A DNA stretch of 64,000 bases from Euleptes europaea (GCF_029931775.1 NC_079325.1:38356673-38420672); one strand, 5' to 3'. Shown: positions 44,220 through 56,917, numbered from the stretch's first letter. Translations and numbers: made by a program. The notes: generated from the sequence alone by a model not told the origin.

Positions 44220-46490
44220 ATCTCAAACATAGTAATTAAAAGCACAGAACCTCATAAAGACCATGTCTCCAGGGCTGGCCTAATCATGAAGGAAACTCAG
44301 GCACCCTCTTCCTAGAGGCTCTTCAGAGAAAGTACCTGTGCTTTTGGAGGAAACTGGCAGAGGTAACTGATCACTCGCCCTGAGCCTGGCTTGTTGGGGA
44401 TGAGGACGGGCTATAAATGTGAAAATAAATAAATAAATAAATCATCTCCTTGGATGGCTGATATCCCTGGGAGGCATTTGCAGAGCCTGCTGATCTTCAC
44501 CTAGGCACCTGGGGTGTAAAAGGGAAGAAGCAAGGAAATAAGAGGGGCTAACAAATAAAAAATAAAAGAACATTTTGGTTGACTGATGATCATTTAATTT
44601 GAGGGGATAAGCCTATGGAGGGGAGAGTGTTAGTTCAACTAAAGTCAGCAAAAGACATGGGCTAGATGTGACTTTTGCACAGTAGAAGCCCCCTACCCCT
44701 ATATCAAGCCTTCCTTGAACCCAGTATCCTTCTGGGGGTGCCACCTCCAAAATCCATATTCCTTTAATAGTTTTGTAAGGGGCCACAACTGCTTCCAGTC
44801 CCAGCTATAGATGTGTGAATTGTCACCACCACCACCCCTCCCTGAGATTCTGTTTTGGCATGTCTTGAAACATCTTTGACATTTTGACAAAAGATATCCC
44901 CCCTTATACACTTTGGCAAGGGTGCTCCAGATGGCCCAACTGTGGCCTTTGTAAGGGCAGAAAAACGGGATACAGATTTTGTAAAGAAATAAAAAAACTG
45001 TCCTCATTTACTCAAGACAGTCCCAATTTTCCAGTGTACTTCCATGCAAGCATTCACACACAGTGAGAGACAAACATCCCAAGGCACCATTTCCCTTTCA
45101 TCACCACCCCCTCCCAATAATCACCTATAACTGTTACTATGTTTGAGATTCGAGTCTAGTAGCACCTTAGCAACCAACAAGATTTTTGGGATATAAGCTT
45201 TTGAGACTCAAAAGCTTATACGCTGAAAATCTTGATGGTCTCTAAGGTGCTACTGCTCTCGAATCTAATTGTTCTACCGAAGACCAACACAGTGACCCTC
45301 TGAAACTATGTCTGAGATATAATTATTTACAAATTATACTGCTAAATAGTCCTTTTAATATCTTCACTTTGTTTTTGTTAAAGGAAACTAGAAGGGTCAG
45401 TGTACAAGCATCCCTTGTTCCAGAAGGCAGTACAAAGTAAACAGTTGTGTATGCAGACAGAATCACACCCCGGCCCATGTTTTCTCAGTCATCTGCCCAA
45501 TTTAACGGGATCCTGGGTTGTTGTTTTTTCCCTGACAGGTTGCCCCTGCATTTCTGCCCAGCAGAAAAAAGGTGAGGAATGTGGTTTGTCTGGTCCTACG
45601 TGCCCAAATGCTCTCTGTTCCTTGAGGATGCAATTCTGAAGGTGGGCTGGGTAGCCTTCTCCTGCATGTGAGGCTGGGACCTGCATGCCCTGAAGGGTCA
45701 CTGCTTGAGCGGTGCAGACAGTCATGTATGTTGTGTTCTTCTGGGTCTCCTTAATGCATAGAACCATGTATTTCCTCTTCATCTTCTGGAAAAGGTGACT
45801 GACTATATGTGGAAAAGATTAAACTGGAAAGTAAATTTTATACCTTCTTTCCCATTTTGAAAGAAGTGCCTCAAAAATTATTTCAGTTTATGGTCGATGG
45901 TTTTAGGCTGCTTCCACACTGAGGTTTTGAACCATGTTCCCCCCAAACGGCAGCTTCCTTACCCTACCTTTTGGCTTCTGCACAGCGTCATTATACAATT
46001 GTCGACCTTCTGGGTTTTCCCCTGATTCACTGCACATTTTCCAAGATGTGCTTTGGTATAGTCTTTCTTGAAAGATCGTATTCAAAGTGTGGTGTGGACA
46101 GGAAAGTGCAGATTTTCGGACTTCCCCATCCTTATCCGGTAACATTTTCCCCCAGTCCCTTTGTACTCACCATTTCCCTTCCTGCCAATGGTGGGCTTTT
46201 TGCTGGATTTAAAAATCAGTAGTACATACATTACCATAATATGGTAACACTAGCATGATGTATTTACTCAATTTTAGTTCTAAATAGTACACCATCTACC
46301 AATTTTTAAAAAGCTGGCTGGGTGGGGTATAGTGGGCATCAGAAGATACCATGAAGAATATCAGTGAGGACTACCCAGTGAGGCAGTGCCTCTGGATTTG
46401 TAGTGGAATGAGAGCACAATGAGGAATGTGGAAGCAAACTTGTCTGGTCCCCCTGATCCCCAATCCCCATGTTTTTCTGTAATTTTGTAT
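44220..46490. other. No gene recognised
   Basis: AT-richer intergenic DNA with the hairpin at 45.15 kb. The open frames are short and unlike any family. Confidence 0.45.
45145..45300. repeat. Inverted-repeat copy of the AGTAGCACCTTA family
   Basis: GATTCGAGTCTAGTAGCACCTTAG is answered by CTAAGGTGCTACTGCTCTCGAATC about 70 bases on. The inner arms around AAGCTTTTGAGACTCAAAAGCTT are also paired. Confidence 0.75.
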
Positions 46491-46640
46491 TTTTAAAACA
46501 TGTTTTATCCCACCCATTAAGGAGCTCAGGATAACATGCATGGTTCTCTCCCTTTTATCCTCCTAACAACCCTGTGAGGTAGGTTAGGTTGAGAGAGAAT
46601 GACTGGCTCAAATTTGGCACAATCACTGTAGCACCACACT
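46490..46640 (-). mobile_element. MIR-like SINE body, reverse
   Basis: TTATCCCACCCATTAAGGAG, AACAACCCTGTGAGGTAGGT and GTTGAGAGAGAATGACTGGC. Confidence 0.65.
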
Positions 46641-46690
46641 TGTTCAGATTATTAGCAACTCTTCTTTAAAATTATTGTGTACAGTGCCTG

Positions 46691-46764
46691 TATTTCATGA
46701 TGTCCTTATTTCTTAAGCACTTCAATATAATTAGGTGCTAAAGAAATAAGGACATTATGAAATA
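46691..46764. repeat. Perfect-like 30-bp hairpin
   Basis: The arms 46691-46720 and 46735-46764 pair at about 28 of 30 positions (core TGTCCTTATTTCTT / AAGAAATAAGGACA) around a 14-base AT-rich loop. It is possibly a tiny MITE. Confidence 0.75.
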
Positions 46765-46794
46765 ATAATCTGTGTTATTCTGTTTGTGTTATCT

Positions 46795-46940
46795 GTTCTG
46801 ACTGACAGCAGTTCTCCTGGTCTCGAGCAGGGAAATATCTTTCCCAGTATCTGGTAGCTGAAATCCTTTTAACTCACAAGGGATTGAACTGGGGACCTCC
46901 CACCTGCAAAACATATGCTCTATCCCTCAGTTGTGGACTA
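46795..46940 (-). mobile_element. Degenerate tRNA-derived SINE, reverse
   Basis: CTTTTAACTCACAAGGGATT, GAACTGGGGACCTCC and ATGCTCTATCCCTCAG resemble the reversed head of the GGCTCAGTGG family. Confidence 0.55.
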
Positions 46941-47972
46941 GTCTATATACTCAATTTTCCTTTAAATATCACTAAGAGCGGGACAATAAATACAACACAA
47001 ATGAATCCTTGCAAACCTTAACAATTGGCAAAATTGGGAAATGTTGCCAATCAAATTTTAAACTTGGAATTTCAAATCCAAAATGTACGTTTGCATTTTG
47101 ACTGATTCCCCACCCCCATTCAAGAGCTTGGCATCTCTTGGTTATTTGGCTTTGGAATAATGTTGTGAAGATTTCTTTTTAAGCCCCTTGCAATTTTGCA
47201 TAGCACTAAACATATTGCTTATGTTGCCTATCTCTGGTCTTCAACTGGTGGTGCTCAATCTGACATAAGGCAGGTAGTATTAGTAGCAAAATTGTCAGGG
47301 TGGGGTGGGGCGAATGATAGAAAGAGAAAGGATAGATTAACCAAGGTAGAAATCATAGATAAAATGGAGGTGCATTATGTTAGTTTAGTAGATCCTTTCT
47401 GGATCTCCAGTTTCTGATACAGCTACTTTAACTGCTGAGGAGGCAAGCTGGTTTTCTATTTAAACATGTAAGCAGAAAAGCAGTGTGGCTTTTCTGCTTA
47501 TTGCAGATACCTGAAAGAAACGTCTGGCTTTTTCACATTTCCCCCTATCATTTTCATGATGGTCTTAGGGTCATGAAAGTGGACTGGATTCATTGGTGGC
47601 AAAATTGGGGGGCTTCACAGTTTGCACACCTCAGAAACTGAGATGTCGACAACCGATAACAACTGCTCCACACATATTACAAAGTCTACAGCAGTTTGTA
47701 ATCTGCCCATGTACTCTACAGATGTATCCCTGTTTTGCTATCAAGGCTTCCACCAAAGGAATTCTGTGAACGGTTGTTCTGTGAACTAGTTAGTTTGCAG
47801 AGGTTATGAGGCATCAAACTGCAGAAGAGGAGATAAATTGAATATCTATTGTGTTTTGATCCTGCTCTTTCTCCAAGGAGCTGTGTGGCATTCTCCCATC
47901 CTCCAGTTTTTGTCACAACTATCCTGTGAGGTAGGTCAGGTTGAGGTAAAGTGTTGGCTCATGGTTACTCTG

Positions 47973-48338
47973 AGACTATTTATGCAGGGTCGATTTTGAT
48001 ACTCGCTCAAAGCTGCTTTTTAAAATCTGCCCTTTAAAATTACTATTCACCGTCCTGATGCAAGAGGAGAAAGTCAAACAAATTCCACCCCCCTTACTTG
48101 CCTGCTCTTTTGTTCCTTTATTTGGATAGCCATTAGCAATGGTTGTTTGCATAGCTAAGCTGCGGCTGTGATTTTTCAATGGGAGCAAATACAAAAGGGG
48201 CGTCAAAGGGGGCTCTTCAGAAATGCGAAGCAAGTATGCACCAGCTGACTGGAATGAAGGTTCAGCATGAAGAAATAAAAAAAATATGCGGGGCACTTCA
48301 GCCTGGAATGCGCTGCTAATTATCAAGCATAAACGGCC
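47973..48338 (+). mobile_element. MITE of the GGCC-terminus family, longest copy
   Basis: It runs from TATTTATGCAGGGTCG to GCATAAACGGCC and aligns with the copies at 1-227 and 4706-5082. It has no coding capacity. A Harbinger-like origin is only a guess from the termini and short duplications. Confidence 0.65.
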
Positions 48339-49016
48339 TGAGCTTCATGGTAGAGAGATGATCAGGGTCTCCTCATTCCTAGTCTGACACTCTACAATAC
48401 CATACTGGTTTTCTGAGTATTTATTTATTCAAAAGATTTCTACCCCACCGCTCACCCAAAAGCTTTCAGAGCAACTTTCGGATAAAAGCCACATAACATC
48501 CCAAAGTCAAACAATTCAATAAATAGTAAACACGTTAAAATATTAAAACAGTGAACAGTGTATTAATTTTCTAACTACATTCAATAAAACCAATATACAT
48601 CACATAGAGGAGGAGAGTTAATTATTACACAAAAATGAAACTCACAAGTTTGAGTGAACAGAAAAGTCCCAGACTTCAGTGCTCAGGTGCCAGGTAGATA
48701 TCTGCAGGGATATCCACACAAAAAAGGCTCTATCCTAGGTAGCTACCCACCTCACCTTTGATGGAGCGAGCAGCCAAAGCAGGTCTCCGCAGAGGGCTTG
48801 GTTCTTAGGCAGGCTAAGTTAGGAGTACGCGATGGATTGATGGGACAGCAGGAGAACAGGGAAGTAAAGACTGGCTAAGTAGCCACATGTGTTATGCAGT
48901 GAAGAGCTATCAAAGTGTCCAGAATCTTAGGCTTATGGTACGGTCCTGGCAGAAGCCCAAAGGCTAATTCTTCTTGCTGTTGACTCATTTCACTAATGAG
49001 ATCCAAGGAGGGGAGG

Positions 49017-49230
49017 GGATGTGGCTGTGGTTCAGTGGCAGAGCCTCTGCTTGGCATGCAGAAGGTCCCAGGTTCAATCCTCGGCACCTCCAGTTAAAGG
49101 GACTAGGCAAGTAGGTGATGTGAAAGACCTCTGCCTGAGACCCCGGAGAGCTGCTGCGGGTCTGAGTAGACAATACTGACTGATGGACTGAGGGTCTGAT
49201 TCAGTATAAGGCAGCTTCATATGTTCATGT
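49017..49230 (+). mobile_element. tRNA-derived SINE (GGCTCAGTGGTAGAGC family)
   Basis: A full-length copy: A box GTGGTTCAGTGGCAGAGC, B box GGTTCAATCCTC, end AAGGCAGCTTCATATGTTCA. It lies upstream of RNF224 exon 1. Confidence 0.92.
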
Positions 49231-49536
49231 GAGCTGCCATAGAGATTAATATTAAGCTTTCCCCCAGAAGACAGGCAGGCAGAGAGCAGGTGATTGTATT
49301 TCGGAAGCTATTGTCAGCCGGGGCAACAGTAACTCTATCTTGCTAGGCTGGCTTCCTCGTGGCAGATACAACTGTGTCTGTAATGTGAACCTCCTATAAT
49401 TACCGGAGTGGGAAGGCTTATGAGAGATGCGTCAAAGCGCCACAGGGAGGCCATCAGCGCAAGCTTGCTGGTCACGAGGGAATCCTGGCTCTAAAACCCT
49501 GAACTGGACGATTTTTTTGGCCTCGAGACAGTGAAG

Positions 49537-49556
49537 ATGCAGCAGCAGCCGGAAAG
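49537..49556 (+). CDS. RNF224: RNF224 coding exon 1 (MQQQPE plus two bases of the next codon)
   Basis: ATG CAG CAG CAG CCG GAA AG is followed by a textbook donor (GTAAGT at 49557-49562). Joined to the acceptor at 50641, it completes an AGG codon and reads straight into the ATG-initiated RING frame, giving [16 protein letters not shown]. The phase match, the donor strength and its place just upstream of RNF224 support it. If this exon is not used, translation would begin at the ATG at 50643. Confidence 0.7.
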
Positions 49557-50273
49557 GTAAGTTTTCTCCTGTGTGGTATTTGGATGCAGGTTGTTAAGGC
49601 AGACAGACCGGGTTAAAAAAAACAAAGCAGGGACCTGGGAGAACAGGTGCCCCAAACACGCTAGCTTGGAGCTGAGGTGTCCCCTTACTTGTTGACAGTA
49701 ATGGAGACTGTGGCTCTCTCTGTTTTTTTATTGGCCACTTAAGGTAAGGTTTGCAGGAGCTGATGTTGTAGCATAACTGTTTTACATATTAATGCCCCCT
49801 TAATATTGTTGCAAATCCTACAGGCAGCCCTTAATCCCAGAGGTGTGTGGCCGGCTGATCTTCAAAATGCTGGACTTTATTGGTCTGATTCAGCCAGGCA
49901 ATTTTTAATCTAATGAAGCCTGCAAAGATGAGCTGCTGGATCAGGGTCACAGCCCCTGTGAGATCACAATGGGTTAGCTTTGCTAAACACAAGCTCTTAA
50001 GCAGCCCAGATCTGAGGTTCTGCACACAGGCCATGCTTGCTACATTGCCAGAAAGCGAAACGGGATATACAGATTACTCTGAATGATAAAAGACTTAAAT
50101 CTAATGGAACTACCAAGGCAGTTCAGCTGTGTGAATCATATTAGTGTTTTAAGTTTTAATTTGGGAACGTCTGTATAATTATTTTAAAATATCTACTCTG
50201 GTTTTCAAGTTTTTTTCATGATGGGTCAGGTCCTGGGGTCAGGTCCATTTTCATGATGGATCAGGTCCAGAAC

Positions 50274-50479
50274 TAGGGTTGACAACCTCCAGGTACTAGC
50301 TGGAGACCTCCTGCTATTACAACTGATCTCCAGACAATAGAGATCAGTTCACCTGGATAAAATGGGCGCTTTGGCAATTGAATATGGCATTGAAGTCCCT
50401 CCTCTCCCCAAATCCCACCCTCCTCAGGCTGCACCCCCAAAACCTCCCGCTGGTGGCAAAGAGTCACCTGGCAGCCCTA
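50274..50479 (+). mobile_element. hAT MITE of the TAGGGTTGCCA family in the RNF224 intron
   Basis: A full copy flanked by TCCAGAAC and ACCAGAAC (8 bp, one mismatch). It lies in the single coding-region intron of RNF224, about 160 bases before exon 2. Confidence 0.92.
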
Positions 50480-50609
50480 ACCAGAACTGATGCAATAATG
50501 CCATGTGGACATGGTCGATTGGGATCCAGTCTTACATTGTATTCAGGATGTCCGAGAGCTGACAGAAATTTCTCACTATTACAGCCATTTGCTTATGATG
50601 CTGCACTGA

Positions 50610-51149
<540 letters not shown>

Positions 51150-51841
51150 CGGGGTTTTTGATATGGGGAGTAGGGGCTGGCCCCCATAGAGCTTAGAACT
51201 AGGGCCATTTGAGGTCTGTAAACAAAGCCTGTTGGCAAGCTTGGCCTTTTTCAGCCTTCTTGCAGGAAATCCCTTGCCTTGATTGGTTCCCAACCCCATC
51301 TCCTGATTGGCTGAGAGCTGAATATAAACTTTCATGGGTCCGGTCAAATTACATTCATGAATCGCTCATTGGCGATGACAGCCAGTAGCTTACAAGTATG
51401 CCAATGTTCTGTTAGGCCAGTCATCTTCAACCCATTGTCTGTCCTTCTGTGGTCTTATGGATGTTGGCATTGGTTATTGCCCATTTTATCCACATAACTT
51501 ATCTAATCTTCAACTAGATAATGAATCCCATAATTACAATGGACAGTGAGACACTGATGTCTGCAGGGGAAATACCTTGTTATGGGCCTAGTTACTTCAA
51601 GTTATGCAACATGTTCCAACCTCTGATATGACATTAATATTGACACGGAGATTTTTGGGTGGAGGGGAACAAGGATGAAAAGAATAGGTTGGCCTTTGCA
51701 GCTTCTTTTGCTGCCTGAGGTGGTCCCAAAGTTCTGTGTTTTTTGATACTACTACATTTATGCCCTGCCAGGTATACATCCATTTATGTTCTGCTAAAAC
51801 GAAGGGGTGTGTGTGTGTGTACAAAATTTGAAAGGGGAGGA

Positions 51842-51847
51842 AATAAA
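51842..51847 (+). terminator. Polyadenylation signal AATAAA, likely RNF224 3' end
   Basis: AATAAA lies about 690 bases after the RNF224 stop and is followed by GT-rich DNA. A second AATAAA at about 52503-52508, also with a GT-rich downstream element, could serve as an alternative later end. Confidence 0.4.
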
Positions 51848-51999
51848 CCTTGTAATGAGTTGTGAAATATGTCCATGTGTAAAACCAGAAAGGGGGAGAA
51901 ACAAATATAAGAAACGCTCTCCATTTTGAGAAGTCTGTTGAATAGTTGGCCATGTACATAATCACAATGTAGAGAAAATGTTAATATAGGAGGCAGCTG

Positions 52000-53589
52000 C
52001 TTGGTACTGGAAGTTCAATTTTGGCTGAACTACGTGCATGTTTCTTTCATTTCCTCACGTCATTCCACTTTGATTTTAGAACTGGGCAAGTTAAACCAAT
52101 TAATCCCAACCTAAAACATTTGAAAGACTTCACTTATTCAGTCAAGTAGCATATGACACATGTAATCAACCACCAAAAATGCATAATATGCATACATGTC
52201 GAGTCCTAACACTTCAGTTCAAGATGTCTTGATTCATTGTTACTGTTTTTCTTAATTAAATATGCATGCATGCTTTTGCAAATGTGTTTTATATGTGCAT
52301 TTCAGAGTTTGTAAATTTGTCTGGTCATAGTAAACTTTTGTCTACTTAAAACATGGAAATAGGTACACTGTCTATATGGACCAAACACAGGGTTGCCAGT
52401 GTGGGGGAAGAAGCTACTTGTGGTGAAGGGAAAGGAAACTGAAGTATTATTTCGTACTCCACATTTTCTTAAAAGTCTAAACCCTCCTAGGTTTTTATGT
52501 AGCAATAAAGCCTTGATTGATGTTTGGTGGTTGCTCAGGCCATTCGAATTTGTGTTACAGACTCACACCTCACTCCTGTGTGTGAAGACTGAAAGGAGGT
52601 TGCACTTGGCCAGAGGCAGCAATTTGGGGGTCAGGGCTGTTAGGAGAAGGTTGCTAAGTGCAGTTCCAAGCTAGAAGAAACCACTACGACTTGCAGGCAA
52701 CATCTTCCAGCTAACAGGTTATGAATAACCTCATTGACCTGCAGTTTCTTCATCAGTTCAATAGCCCAAGTTTTGCCTTGGGCTGGATTTCTCTTGGCTG
52801 GTTTTTTTTTTTTTTTAATAGTGTTGGTGCTGAGACATAAAACTGCCTGTTGACACAGGAGCTCTATCTTTTAATCTCAGACGTACATGGGCAATATACC
52901 ATCAATCATCAATACAGCATGATCAAATGTGTGTGGTGTTTTACAGAGTATGAGAAAACAAGTCTTTGTCCCGAGGAGCTTACAATCTGAAACCTGACAC
53001 GAAGGTAGGTGGTGGAATAAACAGGGAAATAACAGTGGTCTGTGGTGACATTTGTACATAACTGGAGGCTCTGTGGTGTTTTATTAGAATGTCTTGGAAA
53101 CCAGTGGTAGATTCTTGCACCAATAGCAAGATCTAGGATTAAGTCTGCATAGCCGATACCTCCAGATAGCAATAAAAATTGCTGGATTGCCTTCTGTTTA
53201 GTATTGTAATTCATCATTAAGAAATGACAGGAATTCTGTTGACCTGGGAACAGTGCCATCTTTATATATACATCTAAGACTGCTATCACAGGGCAACATA
53301 ACATCGCTCTTGTCACTCTTGTTCCTCTTGACGCAAGCTGGTTTTCAACCCATCCAAGTGAGTAAACACAGCCATTGTTAACAGGTTTTTCTGGGCACAT
53401 TTTGTATCTTTTTCCAATTCAAGTGCCTTATTGTCAAAAGAGAAAGGAGCACTTTCTTTTGTGTAAGTTCTGCAAACATCCCAGAATATGGCCTCTGTCA
53501 ACTAGGTGAGGCATCAACTGTAAAAACATTAAGAAAAAAAAGTTTTCATTAAAGAGGTCTTGAAACTAAACAGGTACAACTTTCTCTGT
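52000..53589. other. RNF224 3' flank, no second gene recognised
   Basis: It includes the alternative AATAAA at about 52503. A short repeat-like block near 52880-53000 (GAGGAGCTTACAATCT) resembles a common amniote repeat end. Nothing else is identified. Confidence 0.4.
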
Positions 53590-53768
53590 AACTGACAGCC
53601 AGTTTGATGTGGTGGATTAATGTGTCAAACTATGACTGTAAACCTGGGCTGAAATCCCTACTCAGCTATGAGGATCAAAGAGAGACTTTGGCCAGTTACT
53701 CTCCTAGCTCACCTCACAGAACTGTTGTGATGATAAAATGTAGGGAGAGATCTTGAACTCTTTGGAGG
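53590..53768 (+). mobile_element. MIR-like tRNA SINE
   Basis: The head is GCCAGTTTGATGTGGTGGAT with AACCTGGGCTGAAATCCCTA. The body is AGCTCACCTCACAGAACTGT. Confidence 0.7.
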
Positions 53769-54078
53769 GAGGCTGTGATAAAAATCTAATAGATAAATCA
53801 TCAGGTTTTTCTGCAGGAAACAGCCTCACCTCTTGGTTTCTACCTATTACGCCAGTGTAAAAGGAACAGACTCCCTTAGCCATTTTTAAAGTGGCAATGG
53901 TCAAGGTTAAAAATGGATCCTTCTTATCTGGCATGACCCCATTTAATATTAGTAGTTGCAAATTACTTGGTTGTCCATCTTAAATAGCATGGACAAAATG
54001 CCTTTTTCTCTTTAAAAAGAAAAAAAAAGATGATATAAAATGTAAGGAGATAATAAACATATTTATCTCCTTTATTTA

Positions 54079-54759
54079 TAGGGTTGCCAACCTCCAGGTA
54101 ATAGCAGAAGATCTCCTGCTATTACAACTGATCTCCAGCTGACAGAGATCAGTTCACCTGGAGAAAATGTCTGTGGCCATTGGACTCTATGGCATTGAAG
54201 TCCCTTCCCTCCCCAAACCCCACCCTCCTCAGGCTCTGCCCCCAAAACCTCCCACCGATGGCAAAGAGGGACCTGGCAAACTGTCAGCTAGGCTGTCGAC
54301 CCCGGATACAAACAAGATGGTTTCCCCCACGGACAAAATGGAGTTTTTGTGCACTCCGCTCCCCCCCATTTGCACCCGGTCTCCTGCCCGAGATCTGCAC
54401 CTCTATGGACACCCGCCCGAGTAATCGCTGATCTGATACCGGGTCCCGCAAAACAAAGCCGGGAGCTTGGGAAGATCAGCCAGTTAATGCATGCGTTTAT
54501 TTCCTGTATGTGTGGTCTTAAGTCTTTACCGGTAGTTAACTTCTGTATTGTTTCTTTGTTTCTAAAACCTAATCAACCCCATTGTTTTTACCCTATATAT
54601 GTACCGATATTTCCCCATGCCTGTATTCTAGCCTTAAGTTTCTATGACTTGCTGAACTCGCCGACTTTCTGAATAAAACTTTTAACTCGCTGAATCGTCT
54701 GGAGTGAAGTCCCTTATACCAGGAACGCAACGTGTTGCTGAAGCCTGACAGCAACCCTA
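54079..54759 (+). mobile_element. hAT MITE of the TAGGGTTGCCA family, split by a solo LTR
   Basis: The left part is 54079-54281 and the right end GCAACCCTA 54751-54759, with TTTATTTA duplicated on both outer sides. An LTR lies between them. Confidence 0.88.
54282..54750 (+). mobile_element. Solo LTR of an endogenous retrovirus-like element (fossil)
   Basis: A 469-bp block starts TGTCAGC and ends CTGACA (TG...CA with inverted tips), carries a polyadenylation signal (AATAAA near 54671) in its last 85 bases and has no internal coding part. It sits inside a hAT MITE, close to the MITE's right end. The flanks CAAAC and GCAAC are an imperfect short duplication. Family not named; it is younger than the MITE it interrupts. 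Confidence 0.75.
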
Positions 54760-55354
54760 TTTATTTAAAATATTTGATCTACTTTTCTTCAGTAACAAAC
54801 TCATGATGGGTTTGGTTTTATGTCCTGGCAACCAACTAATGATGAAATTTTGGCTAACCTGTACAATTCTGGCCAGTTGACAACCTTATGGCAGAAACTG
54901 AAAAAAATTCAACTCTCCCCAGAACTACAAGCACCATGAGAGGGGAAAGCCCACACCTATTTAATATTTCTTCTTGTCCTTGCAGCTGAAAAAAACAGTG
55001 AAGGCCCCCCCCCCACAAAAGTAGCAACTTAAGTCTGCGCAGGGCTTCAGGGCTTGGCAGTTGTCCTGGCCAACTTCTCCCTCACAACAGGTAGAAACGT
55101 CACATCATCTTTTCGATTACAGGTCTCCCTGTGATTTTTGTTCGTGTGTTTTTGGTGGTACCCAGATCTCATTTGTTTCCAATGGCCTATTTCTTATTTG
55201 CTCTTTAAAAAAAAAAAAATAGAGGTAAGTAAAAACCAGGCCTCATGGAGGCCTAATGAAGCTTCATGAGGCCTAATAGTTGACTGTTAAAAATGAAGCC
55301 TGTTTAAAGTTGCTGTTGAACATTAGGTTTGTATACTAGGGGCTGTGTTCTCAG

Positions 55355-55563
55355 TAGGGTTGCCAGGTCCTTCTTCGCCACCAGTGGTTGGTTTTTGGGG
55401 CGGAGCCTGAGGAGGGCGGGGTTTGGGGAGGGGAGGAACTTCAATGCCATAGAGTCCAATTGCCAAAGCAGCCATTTTCTCCAGGTGAACTGATCTCTAT
55501 CGGCTGGAGATCAGTTGTAATAGCAGGAGATCTTCTGCTATTACCTGGAGGTTGGCAACCCTA
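55355..55563 (-). mobile_element. hAT MITE of the TAGGGTTGCCA family, reverse
   Basis: A full copy from TAGGGTTGCCAGG to TTGGCAACCCTA. No matching flank octamer is visible, because a Penelope-like fragment starts directly at its right edge. Confidence 0.9.
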
Positions 55564-56475
55564 GTGACGTTGGACCTATCCGGGCAGATTAGCTATGTCA
55601 TCAAAAAACATTGGCATTTACTTAATGATATTCCTGGCTGCCAAAACTGTCCCAAAATAGGCTATAGGAAAACCTCTTCAATTAAGGATAGACTTGTACA
55701 TTCTGACATATTTGTTGAGTCCAATAGTGATGATTCGGGGACACTTTAAATGCCATAAATGTCTTGCTTGCAACTTTTGCTTGGAGGTCAAAGAATTTAA
55801 AAGAACCGACTCAGATTTTTCTTTTCAACTTCGTTCTTTTACCAATTGTGACACAAAATATTGTGTATATTGTCTTTTGTGCCCCTGTGGGAAGATTTAC
55901 ACTGGATCTAGTATTAGATCAATTAAAACCCGTATCCTTGAGCATAGATCCAGGATACGCGCACGCATAACATCAGCCCCGGTAGTAGAACACTTCCTCC
56001 ACTTTCGGCACAGCGAGAATGACCTGCGCTATTTTGTGATTTGGCAATTAAAAGCTAGGAGATTTGACAAACAAGACAGAGAAAAATTACTTAGGCAGAA
56101 GGAAGCTTATTTCATTCATTTATTGAACTCCATGACCCCCTTTGGATTGAATTTGGAAAACGATCTATCATGCTTTCTTTGAATATAGGCTAGGTCCCTT
56201 TAAGAGAGAACGAAAGTACACCTCTCAAGCACCTGATGTACGGTATACAGCTGACTCGTTTGCCGCACACCGGTTAGCTATTTAGCAACTAGCAAATCCT
56301 CCTAATGATATCTCCACAGTGAGCTTCCTTACCCTACGTGGGACTGACATCAGAATTTTACCCCTGGTGGGATATATAATGCAACCTACAATTTGAAAAC
56401 TATGTAGAATTTCTATGCAAGATGCCTTTTTGTAAGTATCTTTTATATTTTATAGTCAATATTGGGTTTTATGGT
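55564..56475 (+). mobile_element. Penelope-like retroelement fragment (GIY-YIG part), broken
   Basis: The plus strand encodes parts of the C-terminal region of a Penelope-like polyprotein. The linker is KKHWHLLNDIPGC...CPKIGYRKT. A cysteine cluster CHKCLACNFC follows, then a GIY-YIG endonuclease core (VYCLLCPCGKIYTGSS, then IKTRILEHRSRIRAR) and the element-end motif NLENDLSCFL. The reverse transcriptase is missing (5' truncated), and the rest lies in two frames, so it is broken at least once. The 3' flank to about 56475 may be its untranslated tail. The sequence differs clearly from the 59-60 kb copy, so this is a separate family. Confidence 0.8.
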
Positions 56476-56499
56476 TAGCGTGTCATCCTTGGATCAGGG

Positions 56500-56917
56500 A
56501 GGCTTTGGTACCCATAGCAGCTTATATCATTCTCCTCTCCTCCATCTTATCTTCACAACAATTCTATGAGGTAGGTTAGGCTAAAAGTATGTGACAGGTC
56601 CAACGTCACTAGGGTTGCCAATCTCCAAGTGGTGGCTGGAGATCTCCTGCTATTACAGCGGATCTCCAGGCAACAGAGATCAGTTTCCTTGGGGGAAATG
56701 GCTGCTTTGGCAATTGGACTTTATGGCATTGAAGTCCCTCCCCTCCCCAAACCCCACCCTCCTCAGGCTCCCAAAATCTCCAGGTATTTCCCAACCCAGA
56801 GCTGGCAACTCTAAATGTCACTTCACCCACAAACCTCCAGGGCGGAACAGAGATTTGAACTTGGGTCTCTTAAATTCTAGTCCAACAGTTTAACCACTAT
56901 ACCACAATGGCTCACAC
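56500..56917 (-). mobile_element. MIR-like tRNA SINE, reverse, split by a hAT MITE
   Basis: The left half (TCTCCTCTCCTCCATCTTAT, ATGAGGTAGGTTAGGC) and right half (AGATTTGAACTTGGGTCTCT, TTTAACCACTATACCACAAT) flank the MITE at 56610-56813. Confidence 0.8.
56610..56813 (+). mobile_element. hAT MITE of the TAGGGTTGCCA family, nested in a SINE
   Basis: The flanks AACGTCAC and AATGTCAC (8 bp, one mismatch) lie in a reverse tRNA-type SINE whose halves run on both sides (about 56500-56609 and 56814-56917). Confidence 0.92.

Noticed and set aside
53313-53501. Minus-strand frame EAIFWDVCRTYTKESAPFSF
   Set aside because: Not matched to any family I know, no splice support, surrounded by unremarkable non-coding DNA.
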